Assembly: GCF_036826855.1 (NCBI RefSeq)
Contig: NZ_CP104578.1
Location: 3,038,001-3,102,000, forward strand
From: Streptomyces sp. SJL17-4
Lineage (GTDB): Bacteria; Actinomycetota; Actinomycetes; Streptomycetales; Streptomycetaceae
Direction: 5' to 3'
Length of the DNA: 64,000 nucleotides
In this document: in pieces, positions 34,501-43,224 of the stretch
Layout of the letters: each line of letters starts with the position of its first letter
Numbering within the stretch: the stretch's first letter is position 1
Notes under the pieces: model-generated
What the model saw: the letters and a program-made list of their open reading frames with translations, nothing else
The model's database searches: none
Told to the model about the DNA's origin: nothing
Made by a program: the position numbers and the translations under genes

Positions 34501-34513
34501 CGACGAGTTTTCC

Positions 34514-36691
34514 TCAGCTCTCGTCGAGGCCCGCCCCTCCGTCCTCACCTGCGCAGATGGCCAGGACGTCGGCGCCGAAGCGGTCCAGCTTGCGGGCGCC
34601 GACGCCGGAGATCGAGGAGAGCTCGCCGCCGGTGGCGGGGACTCGCTCCGCGATGGCCATCAGCGTCTTGTCGGTGAAGACGCAATACGCCGGCTGGCCG
34701 AGCTCCCTGGCCTGATCGGCACGCCAGTCGCGGAGCCGCTCGTACAGCGCCTCGTCCATGTCCGAGGGGCAGTCCTCGCAGCGCATGAGCTTCATGGCGC
34801 CCGCCTCGGTGAGGGTCGCCCCGCAGACCCGGCAGAGCACGGGGCCGCGCGGCTTGCGGCGGCCGGAGGCGGCGCCCCGCTCGAAGGAGCCGGACGCCCC
34901 CGAGGCGACGGTGCCGAGGGAGCCGGAGCCCGGCCGCAGGCCCTTGAGGAAGCGGCTGGGGCGCCTGGAGGCCCGGCCGCCCGGGGAGCGGGAGAGCGCC
35001 CAGGACAGCGTGAGGTGGAGCCGGGCGCGGGTGACACCGACGTACAGCAGGCGCCGCTCCTCCTCGACCTGCTCGTCGGTCTTGGCGTACGTGATGGGCA
35101 TCATGCCCTCGGTGAGGCCGACCAGGAAGACGGCGTCCCATTCGAGGCCCTTGGCGGAGTGCAGCGAGGCGAGGGTGACGCCCTGCACGGTCGGCGCGTG
35201 CTGCGCGGCGGCCCGCTCGTCGAGTTCGGCGACCAGGTCGGAGAGGGTGGCGCCGGACCTGGCGCGGGCGAAGTCCTCGGCGAGCCGGACGAGGGCGGCC
35301 AGGGACTCCCAGCGGTCACGGACGGCCCCGGAGCCCGAGGGCGGCTGTGAGGTCCAGCCCTTGGTCGAGAGGACGGCCCTGACCTGCGCGGGCAGGTCCT
35401 CTGCGTCGTCGAGGAGGGAGTCGTTGCCCCCGGCGCGGGCCGCGCCGCGCAGGGCGATGCCCGCCTCCCGTACCTCCTGGCGCTCGAAGAAGCGCTCGGC
35501 GCCGCGCAGCTGGTAGGGCACTCCGGCGTCGGCGAGGGCCTGCTCGTACACCTCGGACTGGGCGTTGATCCGGTAGAGGACGGCGATCTCGCCGGCCGGG
35601 ACGCCGGCGGCGATGAGGTCCCTGATGCGGCGGGCGGTGCCCTCGGCCTCGGTCGGCTCGTCCGCGTACTCCGTGTAGACGGGATCGGGGCCGGGGTCGC
35701 GCTGGGAGATCAGTTCGAGCCGGTGCTCTGCGGCCCGGCCGCGGGCCTGGCTGAGCAGTCCGTTGGCGAGGTGGACGACCTGGGGGGTCGAGCGGTAGTC
35801 GCGGACCAGCTTGACCACCGTGGCCCCGGGGTGGCGGGTGCGGAAGTTCAGCAGGTGGTCGGGCGTGGCGCCGGTGAAGGAGTAGATGGTCTGGCTCGCG
35901 TCGCCGACGACGCACAGGTTGTCGCGGTCGCCGAGCCACAGATCGAGCAGCCGCTGCTGGAGCGGGGAGACGTCCTGGTACTCGTCCACCACGAAGTGCT
36001 GGTACTGGTTCCGGATCTGGTCGGCGATGTCGTGCCGGTCCTGGAGGATGCCGACGGTGAGAAGCAGCACGTCCTCGAAGTCGATCACCGAGCGGTCGCG
36101 CTTCAGCTGCTCGTACATCGCATAGATCTGGCTGATTTCCGCCGGGTCGCGGGGGGCGTCCCGGTGGGCCTTGGCGACGACGGCCGGATAGTCGGCGGGG
36201 ACGGTCTGGGTGACCTTGGCCCACTCGATCTCGCCGGTCACGTCCCTCAGCTCGTTCCGGTCGAGCCGGACCCGGCAGCGGGCCGCGGCGTCGGCGACCA
36301 GCTGGATCTTCCGCTCCAGGAGCCGGGGCAGATCGCCACCGACTGCTTTCGGCCAGAAGAACTGGAGCTGGCGGAGGGCCGCGGAGTGGAACGTACGCGC
36401 CTGGACGCCACCCGCGCCGAGCTGCCGCAGCCGGCCGCGCATCTCGCCCGCGGCGCGGTTGGTGAACGTGACGGCCAGCACACTGGCGGGCTGGAGTCTG
36501 CCCGACCGCACCCCGTACGCGATGCGGTGGGTGATCGCCCGCGTCTTGCCCGTGCCGGCGCCCGCCAGCACGCACACCGGGCCGGTCAGGGCCAGGGCGA
36601 CCTCGCGCTGCTCCGGGTCGAGCCCGTCGAGCACCGCGTCGGCCGTCTCCGGGACCTGCGGGAAGAGAGTGGAGTGCGTTGCTGCTGTCAC
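34514..36691 (-). CDS. uvrD2: UvrD-family DNA helicase with HRDC domain (UvrD2 type)
   Basis: A 725-residue superfamily 1A 3'-5' helicase. Motifs in order are Walker A 'GAGTGKT' (44-50), 'TFTNRAAGEM', Walker B 'VVDEYQDVSP', 'GDASQTIYSF', 'LVRDYRSTP', 'SLHSAKGLEWDAV' and 'LLYVGVTRAR'. A Cys-pair zinc knuckle ('CRVCGATL', 'CEDCPSD') and a C-terminal HRDC domain follow, the layout of mycobacterial UvrD2. It acts in DNA repair. GTG at 36689-36691 is chosen over the Arg-rich upstream extension. The wblC promoter begins 13 bp before its stop end. Confidence 0.94.
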   Translation of the reverse strand: MTAATHSTLFPQVPETADAVLDGLDPEQREVALALTGPVCVLAGAGTGKTRAITHRIAYGVRSGRLQPASVLAVTFTNRAAGEMRGRLRQLGAGGVQARTFHSAALRQLQFFWPKAVGGDLPRLLERKIQLVADAAARCRVRLDRNELRDVTGEIEWAKVTQTVPADYPAVVAKAHRDAPRDPAEISQIYAMYEQLKRDRSVIDFEDVLLLTVGILQDRHDIADQIRNQYQHFVVDEYQDVSPLQQRLLDLWLGDRDNLCVVGDASQTIYSFTGATPDHLLNFRTRHPGATVVKLVRDYRSTPQVVHLANGLLSQARGRAAEHRLELISQRDPGPDPVYTEYADEPTEAEGTARRIRDLIAAGVPAGEIAVLYRINAQSEVYEQALADAGVPYQLRGAERFFERQEVREAGIALRGAARAGGNDSLLDDAEDLPAQVRAVLSTKGWTSQPPSGSGAVRDRWESLAALVRLAEDFARARSGATLSDLVAELDERAAAQHAPTVQGVTLASLHSAKGLEWDAVFLVGLTEGMMPITYAKTDEQVEEERRLLYVGVTRARLHLTLSWALSRSPGGRASRRPSRFLKGLRPGSGSLGTVASGASGSFERGAASGRRKPRGPVLCRVCGATLTEAGAMKLMRCEDCPSDMDEALYERLRDWRADQARELGQPAYCVFTDKTLMAIAERVPATGGELSSISGVGARKLDRFGADVLAICAGEDGGAGLDES

Positions 36692-36768
36692 CCCCCAATG
36701 CTGCCAGGTCCGCCGAGCTCGCCGCGGAGGCTTGTCCACAGGTGGCGTCCGCGGTCATACGAATTCCG

Positions 36769-36794
36769 GGAATGGCCGGGACAGGGCGTACGTT
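36769..36794 (+). promoter_or_regulatory. Sigma-R type promoter of mrx1
   Basis: GGGAAT (36769-36774), 17 nt, then GTT (36792-36794), 45 bp before the mrx1 ATG. This matches the sigma-R promoter consensus and places mycoredoxin under thiol-stress control. Confidence 0.82.
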
Positions 36795-36838
36795 CTTCCT
36801 CTCGGCACCCGTCAGCGAACCCAGAGGAGCGCCTCGCC

Positions 36839-37081
36839 ATGCAGGGCACTGTGACGATGTACAGCACCACGTGGTGCGGCTACTGCCGTCGGCTGAAGAG
36901 CCAGATGGACCGCGAGGGCATCGCGTACACCGAGATCAACATCGAGCAGGACCCCGATTCGGCGGCGTTCGTCGAGAAGGCCAATGGCGGAAACCAGACC
37001 GTTCCGACGGTCCTCTTCCCGGACGGCTCGACCCTGACGAACCCGAGCCTCGCCCAGGTGAAGCAGGCACTCAGCGTCTGA
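36839..37081 (+). CDS. mrx1: Mycoredoxin (Mrx1-type glutaredoxin-like protein)
   Basis: An 80-residue glutaredoxin-fold protein with the active site C13-G-Y-C16 in 'STTWCGYCRRLK' and the cis-Pro region 'NGGNQTVPTVLF'. Mycoredoxins reduce mycothiol-protein mixed disulfides, replacing glutaredoxin in actinobacteria. AGAGGAG precedes the ATG at 36839. A sigma-R type promoter lies upstream, and a large bidirectional hairpin lies downstream, so it is monocistronic. Confidence 0.95.
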   Translation: MQGTVTMYSTTWCGYCRRLKSQMDREGIAYTEINIEQDPDSAAFVEKANGGNQTVPTVLFPDGSTLTNPSLAQVKQALSV

Positions 37082-37130
37082 TGCGCCCAGCGTCTGGTGC
37101 GCCGCCCGGCGCGCGGCGCACGCCCCCGGC

Positions 37131-37178
37131 GTACGAAGAACCCCCGACCGGTACGGACCGGCCGGGGGTTCTTCGTAC
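37131..37178. terminator. Bidirectional terminator between mrx1 and nudC
   Basis: Arms 37131-37146 and 37163-37178 form a perfect 16-bp stem containing AAGAAC/GTTCTT, with a further CCGGT/ACCGG pairing in the loop. Confidence 0.88.
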
Positions 37179-37201
37179 GTGGGCGGAACGTGTCGTACGT
37201 C

Positions 37202-38164
37202 TCAGATCACGTCGCCGGGCTTCGGCAGCGGCTTGCCGTACCAGCGCTCGATCAGCCGGGAGGCGATCGAGATGCCGTAGGGCGGGAGCACCTCGCCCGA
37301 TTCGAAGGCGGCGGCCAGGTCCTCGCGGGAGAACCAGCGGGCCTCGTGGATCTCCTCGCCGTCCACGGTGATCTCCGAGGAGGTCGCGCGGGCGAAGAAG
37401 CCGAGCATCAGGCTGGACGGGAACGGCCAGGGCTGGCTGGCGATGTACTCGACCTCGCCGACCGTGACCCCGGCCTCCTCGAAGACCTCGCGGACCACCG
37501 CCTGCTCGATGGACTCGCCGGGCTCGACGAAACCGGCGAGGGTCGAGAAGCGGCCCTCGGGCCAGTGGACCTGGCGGCCGAGCAGCGCCCGGTCCTCCTC
37601 GTCCGTGACCAGCATTATCACCGCGGGGTCGGTCCGCGGGTAGTGCTCGGCTCCGCACGCCTGGCAGCGGCGGATGTGCCCGGCGGCGGCGATGACCGTG
37701 CGCTCGCCGCAGCGCGAGCAGAAGCGGTGGAGGCGCTGCCAGTTCTCCAGGGCGACCGCGTGCACCATGAGGCCCGCGTCCCGGTCCGACAGCAGCAGTC
37801 CGGCCTCGCGGAGCCCGGCGGGGCGGGCGGACTGGTCCATGCGGCCGGGCAGGGAGTCCTTCTGGAGCGCGAAGTAGGAGACGCCGTCGGCGTCCGTGCC
37901 CAGGAAGTAGCGGTGGGTCTCGGTGACCGGGGCCTCGAAGGCCGGGGTCATGACGAGTTCGGTGGTGCCGTCGGCCGTGTCGTCGATCAGCACCTGCCCC
38001 CCGGAGACCACGAAGACCCGCGTGGTGGGGTGGCTCCAGGCCGCCGCCAGCCATGCCTCGTCGAGACGGTGGTGCGCGGCGCGGTCGATGCCGCTCGGAG
38101 CGGTGAGCGAGATCGGGCGGTCCGCCGGCACGTTCTTCAAGGGCGCGTTCTTCAAGGTGCTCAC
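37202..38164 (-). CDS. nudC: NAD(+) diphosphatase NudC
   Basis: NudC hydrolyses NAD(H) to NMN(H) and AMP and removes NAD caps from RNA. The 320-residue product has the family zinc ribbon ('CSRCG', 'CQACG'), a full Nudix box 'GFVEPGESIEQAVVREVFEE' and the diagnostic downstream 'SQPWPFPSSLMLGF'. GTG at 38162-38164 with GGAAG 7 nt upstream is chosen; a TTG four codons earlier has its purine run too close. The N-terminal NudC-like domain (1-140) is intact. Confidence 0.95.
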   Translation of the reverse strand: MSTLKNAPLKNVPADRPISLTAPSGIDRAAHHRLDEAWLAAAWSHPTTRVFVVSGGQVLIDDTADGTTELVMTPAFEAPVTETHRYFLGTDADGVSYFALQKDSLPGRMDQSARPAGLREAGLLLSDRDAGLMVHAVALENWQRLHRFCSRCGERTVIAAAGHIRRCQACGAEHYPRTDPAVIMLVTDEEDRALLGRQVHWPEGRFSTLAGFVEPGESIEQAVVREVFEEAGVTVGEVEYIASQPWPFPSSLMLGFFARATSSEITVDGEEIHEARWFSREDLAAAFESGEVLPPYGISIASRLIERWYGKPLPKPGDVI

Positions 38165-38213
38165 AGGTGCTTCCAACTCCCCCGGATCGGTGTGTGGGTT
38201 CAGCGCTCGACGG

Positions 38214-39626
38214 TCAGACAGGACGCAGGGCGGTGGGCAGGTCGCCCCACAGGTGAGCGGTCGTCTCGACGCCCTTCATGAGGAGATCGAGTTCGATCTT
38301 CTCGTTGGGGGCGTGCCAGCCGTCGGACGGGACGGAGATGCCGAGGAACAGGACGGGTGCCTCCAGGACGTCCTGGAGGTCGGCGGCCGGGCCCGAGCCG
38401 CCCTCGCGGGTGTAGCGGACCTTGGCGCCGTCGAAGGCCCGGCTCATCGCCCCGGCGACCGCCTTGAGGGCGGGGTGGTCGAGCGGGGTGAGGCAGGGGC
38501 GGGTCGGGGCGCCGAAGACGATCTCGTACCGGATGCCGGCGGGGACGAGAGGGGCGAGCCAGTCCCGTACCGCGAGCTCGATCTTGGCCGGGTCCTGGCC
38601 GGCGACCAGCCGGAACGACAGCTTGAGCTGGGCGGAGGCGGGGACGATCGTCTTTCCGCCGGGGCCCTGGTAGCCGCCGCCGATGCCGTTGACCTCGGCG
38701 GTGGGGCGGGCCCAGACGCGCTCCAGGGTGGAGAAGCCGGCCTCGCCGAGGGTGCCGTGCGACTTCGCCGTACGCAGCCAGGCGGCCTCGTCGAAGGGCA
38801 GCTCGGCGACGAGGGCGCGCTCGGCGTCCGTGAGCTCCGTCACTCCCTCGTAGAAGCCGGGGATCGCCACGTGCTCGTCTGCGTCGTGGAGGGCCGCGAC
38901 GATCCGGCCGGCGACGGTGGCCGGGTTCGGGACGGCACCGCCGAAGGAGCCGGAGTGGATGTCCTGGTCGGGGCCGTACAGCTCGATCTCGCAGTCGGCG
39001 ACCCCGCGCATGCCGGTGCACACGGTGGGGGTGGTCTCGGACCACATGCCGGTGTCGGAGACGATCACGGCGTCGGTGGCGAGGCGCTCGGCGCGGGTCT
39101 CGACGAGGGTCCGGAAGTGCGGGGAACCGGACTCCTCCTCACCCTCGACGATCAGCTTGAGGTTGACGGCGGGCGTGGTGCGGCCGGTGGCGGCGAGGTG
39201 CGCCCGCACGCCGAGGGTGTGGAAGAACACCTGCCCTTTGTCGTCGGCCGCCCCGCGCGCGTACATCCGTCCGTCGACCACGGTCGGCTCGAACGGGTCC
39301 GTGTGCCAGCCGTCCTCGCGGGCGGCGGGCTGCACGTCGTGGTGGCCGTAGACGAGGACCGTCGGCGCGTCCGGGTCCCCGGAGGGCCACTCGGCGAAGA
39401 CGGCGGGGGCGCCGTCGGTCTCCCAGACCTCGACCGTGGGGAAACCGGTCTCGGTGAGCTTGGCGGCGAGCCACTCGGCACTGCGCCGTACGTCCCCGGC
39501 CCGGTCCGGCTGGGCCGACACGGAGGGGATGCGCAGCCACTCCGTGAGGTCGCCGAGGAAGGCGGCACGGTGCTGCTCGATGTACGTACGTACGGCGTGG
39601 ACGGCGCTGTCCGGGGTCTCGCTCAT
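38214..39626 (-). CDS. M20-family dipeptidase
   Basis: A 470-residue cytosolic metallopeptidase of the M20 family (carnosinase/PepV-like dipeptidases). Metal-binding landmarks are 'VYGHHDVQP', 'GAADDKGQVFF', 'VEGEEESGSPHF', 'VSDTGMW' and the C-terminal 'SDGWHAPNEKI'. The internal dimerisation domain spans about residues 190-360. ATG at 39624-39626 is used; a GTG two codons upstream is possible. It sits between adnB and nudC on the same strand, 10 bp after the adnB stop side, with no shared function evident. Confidence 0.92.
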   Translation of the reverse strand: MSETPDSAVHAVRTYIEQHRAAFLGDLTEWLRIPSVSAQPDRAGDVRRSAEWLAAKLTETGFPTVEVWETDGAPAVFAEWPSGDPDAPTVLVYGHHDVQPAAREDGWHTDPFEPTVVDGRMYARGAADDKGQVFFHTLGVRAHLAATGRTTPAVNLKLIVEGEEESGSPHFRTLVETRAERLATDAVIVSDTGMWSETTPTVCTGMRGVADCEIELYGPDQDIHSGSFGGAVPNPATVAGRIVAALHDADEHVAIPGFYEGVTELTDAERALVAELPFDEAAWLRTAKSHGTLGEAGFSTLERVWARPTAEVNGIGGGYQGPGGKTIVPASAQLKLSFRLVAGQDPAKIELAVRDWLAPLVPAGIRYEIVFGAPTRPCLTPLDHPALKAVAGAMSRAFDGAKVRYTREGGSGPAADLQDVLEAPVLFLGISVPSDGWHAPNEKIELDLLMKGVETTAHLWGDLPTALRPV

Positions 39627-39636
39627 GCCCACGAGC

Positions 39637-42600
39637 CTATCCGGCGCCCGGGGGTGCCCCGCCCGGCAGGAGGGCCTCGTCGGCGTCCGCCGCCGGCTCT
39701 CCGAGGAGGAGTGCCTCCAGCTCGGCCCGGCCTGGCAGGCGGGTGGGGCGGGCGACCTCGCCGGTGCGTACGTAGACGAAGGCGGCGGCCACGTCCTCGG
39801 GCGCGAGGCCGTGCTGCTCGGCCCAGGCGAGCCGGTAGATCGCGAGCTGGAGCGGGTCGGCGGTGCGCGACCGGCTCGTCTTCCAGTCGACGATCTCGTA
39901 CGCGCCGGACTCCGGGTCCCGGTAGACGGCGTCGATCCGGCCCCGGACGACCCGGCCGCCGAGCGAGAGGTGTACGGGGACCTCGACGCGGTACGGGGTG
40001 CGGTGGGCGTACTCGGTACGGGCGAAGGCCTCCTTCAGCTCGTCGAGGTCCCGTTCGTCGAGGATCTCCGGCTCCCCGGCGAAGTCCTCCCCGCCGGGCA
40101 GGTCCTCCGGGCCGAGGAACGGCAGCGGCAGCTCCTCGAACCGGGACTCCACCCAGGCGTGGAACCGGGTGCCCCGACGGGCCGCCGGCTGCGGGGCCTT
40201 CGGCATCGGCCGGGCCAGCTCCTGGGCGAAGCCGTCGGGGTCGGCGGCGAGGCGGAGGACCTGGGAGGCGGAGAGGTAGGCGGGGAGCAGGACGTCACGG
40301 GTGGTGGCGCGGGTGCGGCGGAGTTCGGTGGTGAGGGCGGTGAGGTCGCGGTCCCAGGAGGTGATGGTTCGGAGCTCTTCGGGGGTGAGCTCCTGTTCCC
40401 GGGGGGCCGGGACCCTGTCCGCGTGGGTGTCCTCGGGGAGGGCCTCCTCGTCCTCGTCCCAGACGGGTTCCTCCTCTTCGGGCCAGAGGTCCTCCGGGTA
40501 CGGGTCCGGGAGGTCGGGCGCCGTGCTGGTGGGGTTGTGCCCACCCTCCCCCGGACTTCGTCCGGGGGTGCCCCCACCGCCCTGCGGGACGATGGCCCAC
40601 AACCTGGTCTTGACGTCCTCCGCCGCCTTCCGGCGGCGCTTCAACGCCTCCGCGTCCAGCGGGAGCGGCCAGGCCTGGTCGTCGTCCGTTTCCTCCAGCG
40701 TCGGGTTCTTCGCGTCCTTTTCCGGTTCTTCCGCCCAGGCCTCGATCTCCCCGTGGCCCGCCTCGCAGTGTTCGTACAGGGCCTGGAGGAAGTCCGAGGG
40801 GCCCCGAGGCTTCTTCTGGGACGGGCCCCACCAGTGGGCGGAGCCGAGCAGGAGGGAGCGGGGCCGGGTGAAGGTGACGTAGCCGAGGCGGAGTTCCTCG
40901 GTGTGCTGGTGGTCCCGCATCTCGTTCTTGAAGGCGGTGAGGGCCTTCGCGTTCCAGGTGTCGATGTCCGGGAGCGTGGCCGTGTCGCCGCGCAGGGCGT
41001 GCGGGAGCACCTGGGGCTGCGAGGTCCACGACTCGCGGGCGCGGGCGCTGGGGAACTGTCCGGTGACCAGGCCGGGGACGGCGACGACGTCCCATTCCAG
41101 GCCCTTGGACTTGTGGGCGGTGAGGACCTTGACGGTGTTCTCGCCGCCGGGCAGGGCGCTGTCGAGGCCCTTCTCGAACTGGACGGCCGTACGCAGGAAA
41201 CCGAGGAACGCGAGGAGGCTCGCCTCGCCGTCCAGGGAGGCGAATCCGGCGGCGATGTCGAGGAAGTGGCCGAGGGTCTCGCGGCGGCGGGCGGCGAGCG
41301 CCTGCGGGGAGGCGGAGAGTTCGACTTCGAGGCCGGTCGCGGAGAGCACCCGGTGCAGGACGTCCATGAGGGGGTCGGCGAGCGAGCCGCGCAGGGCGCG
41401 CAGTTCGGCGGCGAGGCGCGCGAAGCGGACCCGGGCGTCGGCGGAGAACGCGAGGCCGTCGTCGGCCGTGCCTGCGGAGTCGAGGAAGGTGTCGAGCGCG
41501 TCGGCGAGGGAGACGACCTCGGCCGGGTCGACGCCCTCGACGGCGGCGGCGAGCCGCTGCTCGGGGTCGGGTTCGTCGCCGCCCCGGTGGACGAGGTGGC
41601 GGGCCCGCCTGCCGAGGAGGGCGAGGTCGCGGGGGCCGACGCGCCAGCGGGGGCCGGTGAGGAGGCGGACCAGGGCGGCGTTGGCCCCCGGGTCCTGGAG
41701 GACCTCGCAGACGGCGACCAGGTCGGCGATCTCGGGCAGGTGGAGGAGGCCGGAGAGGCCGACGACCTCGACGGGGACGTCACGGGCGACGAGGGCCGCG
41801 TGGATCGCGGGGAAGTCGGTGGCCGTACGGCACAGGACGGCGATCTCGCCGGGCTCCCGGCCGGCGCGGACGAGGTGGGCGAGGGAGTCCGCGAGCCAGT
41901 CGATCTCCTCGGCGTGGGTGGGGAGGAGGGCGATGCGGACGCTTCCGTCGGCCTCGGCGCCGGGCGCGGGGCGCAGCGCCTCCACGCCCGCGTGCATGGC
42001 GCGCAGGGGGGCGGCGAGTCCGTTGGCGAGGTCGAGGAGACGGCCGCCGCTGCGCCGGTTCTCGGAGAGCGAATAGCGGTCGGCGGGGCTGCCGTCCGCG
42101 TGCGGGAAGTGCTCGGGGAAGTCGTCGAGGTTGGCGACGGAGGCGCCCCGCCAGCCGTAGATGGCCTGGCAGGGGTCGCCGACGGCGGTCACCGCGTGGC
42201 CGGTGGGCGTGCCCGTGGGGCCTTGGCCGAAGAGGCCGGCGAGCAGGAGCCGCTGGGCGACGGACGTGTCCTGGTACTCGTCGAGGAGGACGACCCGGAA
42301 CTCGTCGCGGAGGATCTCGCCGACCTCGGGCCGGGTGGTGGCCAGCTCGGCGGAGCGGGCGATCTGGTCGCCGAAGTCGAGCAGGTCGCGGGAGCGCTTG
42401 GCGGCCCGGTAGCGGACGACGAGGTCGAGGAGTTCGCGTCGGGCGGTGGCGGCCTCGGGGATCTTCCGCAGCTCGGCGTTGCTGAGCTTGGCGTCGGCGA
42501 GGGCGGTGAGCAGCGCGGAGTCGTACGAAAGCAGTCTTTCCGGCGGTACGAGGTGTTCGGCGAGCTCGGCGTCGAGGGCGAGCAGGTCGGTGATCAGGGT

Positions 42601-43146
42601 CGGGAAGGAGCGGGTGAGCGCCGGGTACGGGCCGGGGGCCTCGCGCAGGACGCGGGCGGCGAGCTGGTAGCGGGTGGCGTCGGCGAGGAGCCGGGAGGTG
42701 GGTTCGAGGCCGATGCGGAGGCCGTGGTCGGTGAGGAGCTGCCCGGCGAACGCGTGGTAGGTGGAGATCCGGGGCTCGCCCGGCATGTAGTAGGGGTCGG
42801 CGGGCACCGCCGTCGTTGAGGGGTGGTGGCCGGGCGACGGCTGGGCCGGGTCGATGACGTCGGGGTCGGTCACTCCGGCGCGGACGAGGGCGGTGCGGAC
42901 GCGCTCGGCGAGCTCACCGGCGGCCTTGTTGGTGAAAGTGAGGCCGAGGACCTGCTCGGGGGCGACCTGGCCCGTGCCGACCAGCCAGACCACGCGGGCG
43001 GCCATCACCGTCGTCTTGCCGGAGCCGGCTCCGGCCACGACGACCTGCGGGGCGAGCGGCGCGGTGATGCAGGCCGTCTGCTCCGGGGTGAACGGGATGC
43101 CGAGGAGCTCCTTGAGCTGCTCGGGGTCGGTGATGCGTGCGGTCAC
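39637..43146 (-). CDS. adnB: AdnB-type UvrD helicase with C-terminal PD-(D/E)XK nuclease
   Basis: A 1169-residue helicase-nuclease. Walker A 'GAGSGKT' (39-45), 'TFTNKAAGEL', 'VLLDEYQDTSV', 'GDPCQAIYGW', 'LTAHKSKGLEWDVV' and 'RLGYVTFTRPR' give an SF1A motor. The C-terminal 250 residues hold a RecB-type nuclease ('GRIDAVYRD', 'YEIVDWKTSRSR'). In mycobacteria AdnA and AdnB form the end-resection motor-nuclease; here adnA lies upstream with one secreted-protein gene between. Residues about 845-871 are encoded by a dispersed hairpin repeat and read as Gly-rich 'VPQGGGGTPGRSPGEGG', just before an acidic linker. Confidence 0.92.
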   Translation of the reverse strand: MTARITDPEQLKELLGIPFTPEQTACITAPLAPQVVVAGAGSGKTTVMAARVVWLVGTGQVAPEQVLGLTFTNKAAGELAERVRTALVRAGVTDPDVIDPAQPSPGHHPSTTAVPADPYYMPGEPRISTYHAFAGQLLTDHGLRIGLEPTSRLLADATRYQLAARVLREAPGPYPALTRSFPTLITDLLALDAELAEHLVPPERLLSYDSALLTALADAKLSNAELRKIPEAATARRELLDLVVRYRAAKRSRDLLDFGDQIARSAELATTRPEVGEILRDEFRVVLLDEYQDTSVAQRLLLAGLFGQGPTGTPTGHAVTAVGDPCQAIYGWRGASVANLDDFPEHFPHADGSPADRYSLSENRRSGGRLLDLANGLAAPLRAMHAGVEALRPAPGAEADGSVRIALLPTHAEEIDWLADSLAHLVRAGREPGEIAVLCRTATDFPAIHAALVARDVPVEVVGLSGLLHLPEIADLVAVCEVLQDPGANAALVRLLTGPRWRVGPRDLALLGRRARHLVHRGGDEPDPEQRLAAAVEGVDPAEVVSLADALDTFLDSAGTADDGLAFSADARVRFARLAAELRALRGSLADPLMDVLHRVLSATGLEVELSASPQALAARRRETLGHFLDIAAGFASLDGEASLLAFLGFLRTAVQFEKGLDSALPGGENTVKVLTAHKSKGLEWDVVAVPGLVTGQFPSARARESWTSQPQVLPHALRGDTATLPDIDTWNAKALTAFKNEMRDHQHTEELRLGYVTFTRPRSLLLGSAHWWGPSQKKPRGPSDFLQALYEHCEAGHGEIEAWAEEPEKDAKNPTLEETDDDQAWPLPLDAEALKRRRKAAEDVKTRLWAIVPQGGGGTPGRSPGEGGHNPTSTAPDLPDPYPEDLWPEEEEPVWDEDEEALPEDTHADRVPAPREQELTPEELRTITSWDRDLTALTTELRRTRATTRDVLLPAYLSASQVLRLAADPDGFAQELARPMPKAPQPAARRGTRFHAWVESRFEELPLPFLGPEDLPGGEDFAGEPEILDERDLDELKEAFARTEYAHRTPYRVEVPVHLSLGGRVVRGRIDAVYRDPESGAYEIVDWKTSRSRTADPLQLAIYRLAWAEQHGLAPEDVAAAFVYVRTGEVARPTRLPGRAELEALLLGEPAADADEALLPGGAPPGAG
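40534..40613 (-). repeat. Dispersed hairpin element inserted in adnB
   Basis: The 80-bp segment begins GTTGTGCCCACC and ends TGGCCCACAAC, so its ends form GTTGTG/CACAAC inverted repeats. The core CTCCCCCGGACTTCGTCCGG pairs with itself, followed by GGGTGCCCCC. The same element (about 70% alike by eye, same orientation) lies in adnA at 46151-46221. It is read in frame as part of the AdnB linker. Confidence 0.85.
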
Positions 43147-43224
43147 CTCAAAGAGGCTAACGGGGACGACCGACAGTCCGGTCCGTCCCGGGCGTTCCGG
43201 GTCGGATCGCAGGGGAGAGCTGCC

